Source: Methanomethylovorans sp. PtaU1.Bin073 (lineage in GTDB: Archaea > Halobacteriota > Methanosarcinia > Methanosarcinales > Methanosarcinaceae). From it: 7,953 bases of DNA. Location: the NCBI GenBank assembly GCA_002067265.1, contig MVQW01000008.1, forward strand, positions 1 to 7,953. Reading direction: 5' to 3'. The notes beneath the pieces were generated by a model. The model was not told the DNA's origin, searched no databases, and saw only the letters and a list, made by a program, of their open reading frames with translations. The position numbers and the translations under genes were made by a program. Shown piece by piece: positions 1 through 4,891 of the stretch. Positions within the stretch are counted from its first letter, which is position 1. Every line of letters begins with the position of its first letter.

Positions 1-36
1 AAAACATAGTGTCCATTGATACTATGCCATACGCAA
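1..36. repeat. Left copy of 36-bp terminal direct repeat
   Basis: These 36 bases are identical to the last 36 bases of the window, so the unique length is 7917 bp. The repeat contains a small dyad, CATAGT (6-11) and ACTATG (22-27... read as arms around a 10-base spacer). Either the sequence is circular and was read slightly past one turn, or the repeats are attL and attR of an integrated element. The repeat does not resemble a tRNA 3' end, the commonest archaeal att target. The dyad is the sort of arm-spacer-arm layout that tyrosine recombinases use, but this is inference. Confidence 0.9.
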
Positions 37-47
37 AATAAGGCTAG

Positions 48-87
48 AAAAAAAGTCTGAAAGGAGTACGGGTGCGAGATTGCACCC
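48..87 (-). terminator. Terminator of the pilin gene
   Basis: On the minus strand, 29 bases past the pilin stop, there is a perfect 6-bp hairpin (GGGTGC and GCACCC, loop of 6, at 70-87), followed after a short gap by seven T residues (48-54 on the plus strand, as A). Hairpin plus poly-T fits archaeal termination. The pilin 3' end therefore looks like a complete transcription unit. Confidence 0.6.
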
Positions 88-115
88 TTGTCCTTAGATT
101 TCCATGTGTTCAGGC

Positions 116-608
116 TTAGAAGTTGACTTTAAGGTCAGCAATCATCTGCTGGCTGCCAACATCTACAATCTTGACGTTTGTTGAAGTGCCTGTTGCTGTG
201 ATAGCTGTCAGGTTAGTCTGGGTATCATTTCCCTGTGCATCAAGGAAATTTACTCCATCATCGTTGAATATGTATACATATTCTCCTGCATCTAGAGCAT
301 CAGTGTCTGCATCAGCTAATACTACATTAACTGCATTTCCATCAAGCAGTATTTTTGTGTGAGTTGCATCAAGATATACTGCATCTCCACCTTGGTGCTC
401 GAGTTTGATAGCACTAACGGTGTTATCATCATCGTCAGTTATTGTAGTCGCGCTTGCCCTCAGGCTTGCCTGTGGTGCCTGTTCTGGTGGTCCCATGCCG
501 AACACGAACGCAGCAATTACTGCTGCAAGGATGACAGTAATGGCGACCATCAGGATTACACCGATGACCGGGGATAAAAGCCCAATTAAGCCTTATTTTG
601 CCAATCAC
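116..608 (-). CDS. Archaeal type IV pilin, start region frameshifted
   Basis: This encodes a secreted pilin subunit of the archaeal Pilin_N (class III signal peptide) family. The uninterrupted frame runs from 592 to 116 and shows SPVIGVILM followed by a long hydrophobic helix (TVILAAVIAAFVFGMG), then a 120-residue beta-rich, Asp/Thr-rich globular part and an intact C-terminus. No ATG, GTG or TTG precedes SPVIG in that frame; the first ATG (548-550) would remove the signal peptide. A GTG at 606-608 with an AAGGAG 10 bases upstream begins MIGKIRLNWA in another frame. Shortening the T4 tract (AAAA at 576-579 on the plus strand) by one base joins the two as MIGKIRLNWALSPVIG, which matches the canonical charged n-region plus A(V/L)SPVIG. 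I infer a one-base frameshift: pseudogene, phase-variable gene or sequencing error. It diverges from the recombinase, 44 bp away, and looks G+C-richer than the rest of the element, suggesting host origin. Confidence 0.75.
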
Positions 609-618
609 AGGTAGATTG

Positions 619-624
619 CTCCTT
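619..624 (-). promoter_or_regulatory. Shine-Dalgarno site for the pilin GTG start
   Basis: AAGGAG on the minus strand lies 10 bases before the GTG at 606-608. It decides the start, because no usable start codon exists in the main pilin frame. It supports the view that the pilin is frameshifted and not truncated at its 5' end. Confidence 0.5.
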
Positions 625-652
625 ATTTCAGTGGGGTTCACTTCTCTTTGGG

Positions 653-1525
653 GTGAATGTCTTGGTATCGGATGCGATGAAAAACTTAAGTACCTATATC
701 AAATACGAGGATTTCATAAAATTTGAAGAAGCAGCAAAAGAATATGAAGAGTATGCAGTCAGGAAGAGGGCAAGGAAGGGTGACTATCCACTATTCATAA
801 GACTATTGTTCTTCACAGGTGCACGAATATCCGAGATAGTGGGAGGTAATCAGCGAGTGTTCACTCAATGCCTATTTCCGGGATTCAAGAAACGTAAGGG
901 TCATTGTCCGAAGTGGGCACCGGTACGGGATGATAGAGTATGCATAGATGCGAATTGTCAGTACCTGAATGCTTATGTGCAGAAGAAACATCACGGAATA
1001 AGGGTCAAAGACATCGTATTCAATGACCGTATCATTGCAGTGTATGGCAAGAATGTCAAGTCAGATGAACTCAAAGCACGGACTGTTGTTATTGACACTG
1101 ACACCCTAGACCTCATCAGACAGCATATTGAAAGGCATTCACTCAAACCAAATGACAAAATCATCAACCTGAATGAGAATGGTGCTAAGACCCTCATAAA
1201 CACTCTACGTGACATGGTGGAGATGCCTTGGGTATCAGCTCACAAGTTCAGACACGGTCATGCAATTCACTGCATTCAAAGGGGTATGGACCTGAGGACC
1301 CTTCAGCAACAGTTAGGTCATACTGACTTAGGTACAACTGCAATATACTTACAGTTCGCAGTCGATGACCGGAAAAAGTCCTATGACAAGGTTTTTGGAG
1401 TAAAACCAGACCATGTAAAAGTTCAATGTCCTTCATGTGGATTCACTTTCAGGTTGAAACGAGATTTGGGTATAGATTTTGAAGACCGCTTGACTGCTGT
1501 TAAGACTATATCTAAGATGCATTAA
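653..1525 (+). CDS. Tyrosine recombinase/integrase with Cys-rich insert
   Basis: This is a DNA strand-exchange enzyme of the XerC/XerD-like tyrosine recombinase superfamily, probably used to integrate, excise or resolve the element. Visible catalytic residues, numbered from the GTG: R58 (FTGARISEI), K133 (VYGKN), H197-x-x-R200 (HKFRHGHA), H223 (LGHTDLGTT) and the nucleophile Y232 (AIYLQ). All boxes are present, so it looks active. At 290 aa it is about normal length. Two oddities are an insert after the first Arg box with Cys 73, 85, 97 and 102 plus H84, and a C-terminal CPSCG knuckle (Cys 259, 262), so it may bind zinc. The start is uncertain: GTG 653 gives the longest frame, but GGGGTG at 650-655 sits 6 bases before an in-frame TTG at 662, and ATG 677 is also possible. 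It is divergent from the pilin and followed by a T-rich terminator region. Its target site is unknown. Confidence 0.9.
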   Translation: MNVLVSDAMKNLSTYIKYEDFIKFEEAAKEYEEYAVRKRARKGDYPLFIRLLFFTGARISEIVGGNQRVFTQCLFPGFKKRKGHCPKWAPVRDDRVCIDANCQYLNAYVQKKHHGIRVKDIVFNDRIIAVYGKNVKSDELKARTVVIDTDTLDLIRQHIERHSLKPNDKIINLNENGAKTLINTLRDMVEMPWVSAHKFRHGHAIHCIQRGMDLRTLQQQLGHTDLGTTAIYLQFAVDDRKKSYDKVFGVKPDHVKVQCPSCGFTFRLKRDLGIDFEDRLTAVKTISKMH

Positions 1526-1637
1526 AGAGCTGTCTGGCTCAAAGAGAATGTCATTGAATCGAAAATTTACGGTATGGTAAAGAGTAATCTAAGAAAACTT
1601 TTGGTTAATGCTAATTGGGACTAGATGTCTATTATCA

Positions 1638-1669
1638 TTTATTTTTTTATTTATTTACTTATTTATTAA
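1638..1669 (+). terminator. T-rich termination region after the recombinase
   Basis: About 115 bases past the recombinase stop, the plus strand holds a T7 run (1642-1648) followed by several TTTA/TTATTT units. Archaeal RNA polymerase terminates on such U-tracts without a strong hairpin. Only a weak 4-bp stem (1527-1540) lies directly after the stop codon. Confidence 0.4.
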
Positions 1670-1782
1670 CATTCATCAATTACGTTTTCACTCTCTAACA
1701 GCATATGTTCTGAACTGAAGATGGCTGTATAAATGTCCAACATTTTATTAGTTCATTAACTCTTTCTTTAGCAAGACACACA

Positions 1783-1800
1783 TAGTTTATTGATAAACTA
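1783..1800. repeat. Perfect 8-bp-arm palindrome
   Basis: The arms are TAGTTTAT and ATAAACTA around a 2-base centre. It lies in the middle of the intergenic region and looks like an operator for a dimeric regulator. It loosely resembles the dyad in the terminal repeat (both contain ACATAGT and ATTGATA), so a recombinase site is an alternative. Confidence 0.5.
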
Positions 1801-1894
1801 ATCAAAACGTCCCAATATGTGATTTTGTAGTTCTATATAAATCCATTTTTTTTGCAACTGTATGCTGACCGCCATCTATTTATAGAAACGTGTG

Positions 1895-1905
1895 CATATA
1901 AAAAG
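1895..1905 (+). promoter_or_regulatory. Candidate archaeal TATA box
   Basis: CATATAAAAAG is close to the archaeal TATA consensus and would start a transcript near 1930. That mRNA would carry a leader of about 290 bases, including the 1983-2014 dyad and the 2027-2087 hairpin, before the replication ATPase. Other A+T-rich boxes closer to the gene could serve instead. Confidence 0.3.
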
Positions 1906-1982
1906 AGTATGGTGATTATTTCAGCTCCAAAGTACTTTACAAATAAAAGCAAATTGATATGAGTTTCATTATACTAGCTAGA

Positions 1983-2014
1983 TATTGATACAGAAAAAAG
2001 TTTCTGTACCAATA
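1983..2014. repeat. Long 13-bp-arm inverted repeat
   Basis: The core arms TACAGAAA and TTTCTGTA flank a 4-base centre (AAAG). After one mismatch on each side, the dyad continues with TATTG and CAATA. It is among the strongest dyads in the window and sits about 205 bp upstream of the replication gene. It may be an operator, a replication protein site, or an RNA hairpin in the leader. Confidence 0.6.
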
Positions 2015-2026
2015 ATAATTAGAAAA

Positions 2027-2087
2027 TGAATGAGCTTGAGTTGTGCAAGTGTTCTAAAACATTTTTTGCTACAACCCCCCTCATTCA
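2027..2087. repeat. Imperfect two-stem hairpin with C-run
   Basis: The outer stem TGAATGAG/CTCATTCA (8 bp) and the inner stem GTTGT/ACAAC (5 bp) are separated by an internal loop whose right side is a C run. The apical loop contains one iteron-like unit, GTGTTCTAA (2049-2057), matching the iterons downstream of the replication gene at 8 of 9 positions. A role in control of the replication gene is inferred. Confidence 0.4.
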
Positions 2088-2207
2088 AAAATCTGTAGAC
2101 TAGAATAATACCCTAATCCTAGTTCCTTTTCTCAAAAGATGGAATGTGGTAAGTAGCAACTGTGTAAAAATACAAAACATAAGCTGGAATCTATCATCTC
2201 CAATTAT

Positions 2208-2211
2208 GGAG
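2208..2211 (+). promoter_or_regulatory. Shine-Dalgarno site that sets the ATPase start
   Basis: GGAG lies 9 bases before the ATG at 2221. The longer frame could begin at GTG 2146 or ATG 2206, but neither has a recognisable ribosome binding site. This favours the 523-residue form. Confidence 0.5.
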
Positions 2212-2220
2212 AAAATAAAA

Positions 2221-3792
2221 ATGACTAAATATAAAATATTTGATTTCCCTGTAAATAATACAACTGAAACTTGTGAACTTTATACAAATTCAATTCCCTG
2301 CGAATCTGAACTTTGCGATAACGATTGTGATAATGACGCCTCCAAAAGCCAGATTATAAACAGTACAACTCAATCGCAACAAGAGAAGTCATCAGAACCC
2401 GCACAGAACACTTCAAAAATAATTATGAAGCCGTTTGTCTGTGTCTCGGATGAAATCGTTTTAACAGTTAAAAGCGAAGAGAATGACTTCATTTTTGCTT
2501 ACATGCAAAACAATAAGATATGCTATACCGAAGCCGTCTATCCAAATGGTAAAGAAGTGCATCCTCAGGAGCTTCCATTTGCAAATGGCGAATATGTCCC
2601 TGTTGTTGGTGTTCCAATTAGAGAACTGATAGATTCAGCACCTGACTTACAAGCTACTGAGCTTTTAGAGTTGCTCCACGCTCATCTAGATAAATATATT
2701 GACGCTCCTGAAACTGACAAAGAGATGTTCATTCACTACATCCTCTTCACATGGTTTTATCCGAAAACCAACACAACACCATACCTTAGATTCATCGGAG
2801 ATACCGGAAAAGGCAAATCGAGATTTTCAAAAGTAATTGCAGACTTATGTTTCTACCCAATAACAGCAGAAGGTGCAAGTACAGCAAGCGGAATACTTAG
2901 GTTTAAAGAACAATGGCACGGGACACTTAAAATCGATGAAGCTGATTTTAATGGTGGAGCTGAGAGTGAAATCATTAAATATCTGAATCTTGGATTCGAG
3001 GATGGACATGTCTTTATGAAGACAAATAAAGCCAATTTTAAGGAGCAAGAGTTTTACAATCCTTTTGGCCCCAAGATTATAGCAATGAGGAAGCCATTCC
3101 AAGATAATGCTACAGAAGGTAGGTTACTATCATTTTCGCCTAGAGAGACTAACAGAAGAGATATACCAGCAAATCTGCCGCCTATCTACGAAGATGAGGT
3201 CGAAGAAATCCGCGCAATAATAACGCGCTTTGTTCTCTTTAACTGGAACAACGTTGACCCGAACAATCTCATAGACTGTAGTGAGATGGACATTGAACCG
3301 CGGTTAAAGCAGCTTGCAATTCCATTATCTCTGACGCTCCAATTATTACCAGATGGTGAAGCAAGATTCAAGAACTACATCACTCGGCGACAGGCAGAAA
3401 TTAAGGAGATGCGTTCTCAATCATGGGAAGGCACATTATTCAATTATGTTTACGCTCTTGCAGCTGGCTACGATGAACCTCACTCGGATTATAGCCAATA
3501 TGCTACAAATGGGGGAGTTTTGGCAGTTACACCTTCGATGGTCGGCGCACATTTCGGCATAAGCGCTAAAAGCGCGACACAGACGATGATGAGCATTGGC
3601 ATGACAACTGAATCAACAACATTGAAGATACCAAGCGGTTCAGAAACAAAGTCTAAGAAGACTCGCATGTATGCAATACCAAGTGAGCAAGTTTGGAATG
3701 AAATTGTTCAGAGGTATTATTATGCCGACGAAGGTTCAGATGAAAAGCCATCTTGTCCTGAGGTTTTGAAATCCAAGAGGTATCTCAATTAA
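2221..3792 (+). CDS. Replication ATPase, AAA+/SF3-like helicase
   Basis: This is the probable replication initiator or helicase of the element. Numbered from ATG 2221 (523 aa): a low-complexity Ser/Asn/Cys/Asp-rich linker (about 12-70), an accessory domain (70-180), then an ATPase core with Walker A GDTGKGKS (193-200), Walker B LKIDEAD (236-242), a conserved GPKIIAMRKPF segment (283-293) and a likely arginine finger R301 in EGRLLSF. The C-terminus (about 433-487) reads as a winged helix, with PSMVGAHFGISAKSATQTMM as recognition part and a basic hairpin (SKKTR) after it. No primase, polymerase or HUH nuclease motif is visible, so it must borrow host enzymes. The iteron array begins at its stop codon, as expected for a Rep acting on an adjacent origin. 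The start choice rests on GGAG at 2208. The family (ATP-binding proteins of phages and plasmids with the DEADF box) is recognised by motif only; specific activity is inferred. Confidence 0.8.
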   Translation: MTKYKIFDFPVNNTTETCELYTNSIPCESELCDNDCDNDASKSQIINSTTQSQQEKSSEPAQNTSKIIMKPFVCVSDEIVLTVKSEENDFIFAYMQNNKICYTEAVYPNGKEVHPQELPFANGEYVPVVGVPIRELIDSAPDLQATELLELLHAHLDKYIDAPETDKEMFIHYILFTWFYPKTNTTPYLRFIGDTGKGKSRFSKVIADLCFYPITAEGASTASGILRFKEQWHGTLKIDEADFNGGAESEIIKYLNLGFEDGHVFMKTNKANFKEQEFYNPFGPKIIAMRKPFQDNATEGRLLSFSPRETNRRDIPANLPPIYEDEVEEIRAIITRFVLFNWNNVDPNNLIDCSEMDIEPRLKQLAIPLSLTLQLLPDGEARFKNYITRRQAEIKEMRSQSWEGTLFNYVYALAAGYDEPHSDYSQYATNGGVLAVTPSMVGAHFGISAKSATQTMMSIGMTTESTTLKIPSGSETKSKKTRMYAIPSEQVWNEIVQRYYYADEGSDEKPSCPEVLKSKRYLN

Positions 3793-3818
3793 TGGAACAG
3801 TTGGCACACATAGAACAC
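3792..3818 (+). repeat. Iteron array 1 (three degenerate 9-bp units)
   Basis: Three contiguous 9-mers begin within the stop codon of the replication ATPase: ATGGAACAG, then TTGGCACAC, then ATAGAACAC. They match the consensus TTGGAACAC at 7, 8 and 7 of 9 positions. The units run in the opposite direction to array 2 at 3998-4024. Confidence 0.6.
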
Positions 3819-3847
3819 TTGTAAGATATACATATATAGAATATAGC

Positions 3848-3872
3848 ATAATGTAATGTGACATAACATTAT
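3848..3872. repeat. 7-bp-arm inverted repeat in origin core
   Basis: ATAATGT and ACATTAT flank 11 bases that include the small palindrome ATGTGACAT. It lies in the A+T-rich spacer between the two iteron arrays and may aid strand opening. Confidence 0.4.
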
Positions 3873-3891
3873 ATTATTAATTATTTTTTAT

Positions 3892-3920
3892 TTATAAAAT
3901 TTAAGTTCTAAATTTTATAA
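3892..3920. repeat. Perfect 12-bp-arm A+T palindrome
   Basis: TTATAAAATTTA and its exact complement TAAATTTTATAA flank a 5-base loop. A T6 run (3884-3889) lies just upstream. It could be the terminator of the replication ATPase, the melting element of the origin, or both. It contains only A and T in its arms, so an RNA hairpin would be weak; a DNA role seems more likely. Confidence 0.55.
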
Positions 3921-3997
3921 TTTAAAGTGATTAATAAACAATGTAATGCAATGCTATGTATTCTATTCTATGCAGTTAATCTCTGTACACTCCTAAA

Positions 3998-4024
3998 GTG
4001 TTCCAAGTGTCCCAAGTGTTCCAA
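3998..4024 (-). repeat. Iteron array 2 (three tandem 9-bp units)
   Basis: Three contiguous plus-strand 9-mers: GTGTTCCAA, then GTGTCCCAA, then GTGTTCCAA. They are the reverse complement of the unit in array 1 and are better conserved. The array sits just upstream of the RNase H-like gene, so protein binding here could also regulate that gene. Confidence 0.75.
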
Positions 4025-4081
4025 CAGCAATTATATCAATTATTTGAAAAATTCAAAAATTAAAATTATAAAAGTGATATT

Positions 4082-4495
4082 ATGTATATCGTTAAAATTA
4101 ACGGAAGCGCAACTCCTAACCCAGGAATGCGCACTATAGAAATTATTGTTAGTGAAAAGAACAACATAATCGACGAAATATCTAAAGATATGGGAAGCGG
4201 CACATGTCATGAAGCTGAATATTTGGCACTAATTGAAGGTCTAAAGCTTGCGATTGCTTGTGAACTCACAGACTCAGATATAGTTTTTCAAAGTGATAAC
4301 CAATTAGTTGTTTTTCAAGTCAATGGAATGTACCAAGTAAGCAAAGATACTTTGAAACCTTTAAATACTGAAGCTAGAGAACTCTTATCGAATTTCCAAT
4401 CAGCAAGAGTTGAGTGGGTTCCAAAGAAGAGAATTTTCAAAGCAACCGTTATAAAAGATTTGGAGTACATGGAGCCACCCGCTTCATGTGCATGA
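4082..4495 (+). CDS. RNase HI-like protein with degenerate active site
   Basis: This 137-aa protein has the short archaeal/retroviral-type RNase HI fold, the family that cuts RNA in RNA-DNA hybrids using two metals held by four acidic residues. Motif 1 reads KINGSATPNPG, where the invariant Asp of DGS..NPG is Asn7. Motif 2 is intact (HEAEYLALIEGL, E46). Motif 3 is intact (SDNQLVV, D72). In the last motif, around VPKKRIFKATVI, the Asp of the usual AD pair is Thr122. Two of four catalytic carboxylates are therefore missing, so cleavage is doubtful and hybrid binding more plausible. The protein is of normal length with no frameshift, which suggests it is maintained. It starts 57 bp past the iterons; GTGAT (4074-4078) is a weak Shine-Dalgarno match. 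A role at the origin (primer or R-loop handling) is inferred from position. Its own hairpin terminator follows. Confidence 0.85.
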   Translation: MYIVKINGSATPNPGMRTIEIIVSEKNNIIDEISKDMGSGTCHEAEYLALIEGLKLAIACELTDSDIVFQSDNQLVVFQVNGMYQVSKDTLKPLNTEARELLSNFQSARVEWVPKKRIFKATVIKDLEYMEPPASCA

Positions 4496-4502
4496 TGAAT
4501 TT

Positions 4503-4537
4503 AAGAAATCGAGAGAACATACACTCGATTTCTTTTT
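4503..4537 (+). terminator. Hairpin terminator of the RNase H-like gene
   Basis: Perfect 11-bp arms (AAGAAATCGAG and CTCGATTTCTT) enclose a 10-base loop, and the right arm runs into a T5 tract (4533-4537). It begins 7 bases after the RNase H stop codon. Confidence 0.8.
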
Positions 4538-4850
4538 ATGCAAAACGAAGGCTCCCATTCGAACTACTACAAAACAACTGCGCATCCTTTACATGACAAT
4601 ATTTCACGAAATCAAAACAGATTGAAGATTTTAAAGTACCTGTTTAAAAAAATAAGCCGGCTACGCTGTTTATTTGGCTTTTGAAGCTGTAATTAATCTT
4701 TATTTCAAATTTAAAGCCATATTGACCCCTGGAGAGAGGGGTGCACTACCAACTATTTTGAATGGTTCAATAGAGAGCTAGCTGGTTATGTGTATTTAAG
4801 AATCGTTTCTGAAAACATATTAAATAGATAGGAAATATCAGAGGACCCTT
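4538..4850. other. Convergent intergenic region, possible small RNA
   Basis: I find no credible gene here. The stretch separates two convergent genes that each have a terminator. It contains an AGCCGGCT palindrome (4655-4662) within a loose AAGCC/GGCTT stem (4654-4680), and a compact G+C-rich hairpin (4725-4742). Such a G+C-rich hairpin stands out in this A+T-rich context and could belong to a small or counter-transcribed RNA. Confidence 0.4.
4725..4742. repeat. G+C-rich 6-bp hairpin
   Basis: ACCCCT and AGGGGT flank the purine loop GGAGAG. On the plus strand the loop plus right arm resembles a ribosome binding site, but no open frame follows. It may be an RNA stem-loop. Confidence 0.4.
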
Positions 4851-4891
4851 AAAATAAAATAGTTGGGATATTACGATTCAGTATATCCCAA
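4851..4891 (-). terminator. Terminator overlapping the Mrr-TPR gene end
   Basis: A 9-bp inverted repeat (TTGGGATAT and ATATCCCAA, 4863-4891) straddles the stop codon of the minus-strand gene. On the minus strand it is followed by a T-rich run (TATTTTATTTTAA). The hairpin therefore uses the last coding triplets of the gene. Confidence 0.65.

Larger units (their letters stand above)
1526..2207. other. Gene-free A+T-rich leader with dyads
   Basis: I see no credible gene on either strand in this stretch. It holds the recombinase terminator, a TATA-like element, two strong inverted repeats (1783-1800 and 1983-2014), a long imperfect hairpin (2027-2087) and a single iteron-like unit (2049-2057). 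The motif ATTGATA occurs at 1789, 1953 and 1984, and also inside the terminal repeat at 15. This density of dyads ahead of the replication gene suggests a control region, a second origin or an RNA leader. None of these can be settled from sequence. Confidence 0.6.
3792..4024. other. Candidate origin of replication
   Basis: The segment has the layout of an iteron origin. Two arrays of three 9-bp units in opposite orientation (3792-3818 and 3998-4024) enclose an almost purely A+T stretch with two inverted repeats. It lies immediately 3' of the replication ATPase and 57 bp upstream of the RNase H-like gene. This combination is typical of Rep-bound, DNA-unwinding origins of small plasmids. That the ATPase binds these units is inferred. 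Confidence 0.6.

Noticed and set aside
609..627. CAATC/GATTG dyad with a 7-base spacer between two AATAAGG motifs next to the recombinase, as an attachment core
   Set aside because: The arms are only 5 bp and the motifs overlap the pilin ribosome binding site and codons KIR, so coding and translation signals explain them as well.
435..641. A 68-codon minus-strand frame starting MNPTEIRSN
   Set aside because: After the first codons it is the out-of-frame reading of the pilin. Only its start region (from GTG 606-608) is meaningful, as the displaced pilin start.
2027..2087. Hairpin as a rolling-circle nick site
   Set aside because: No HUH-type Rep is encoded, and the only replication protein is an ATPase. 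The iteron layout fits theta-type initiation better.
3927..4139. A 70-codon plus-strand frame reading KCSKCPKCS, like a zinc knuckle
   Set aside because: The Cys-Lys pattern is simply the translation of the 9-bp iteron array, the frame overlaps the RNase H start, and it has no ribosome binding site or recognisable fold.
4545..4575. GTTCGAAT on the minus strand, resembling a tRNA T-loop
   Set aside because: The flanking bases cannot form the T stem, and no acceptor, D or anticodon arm is present nearby.
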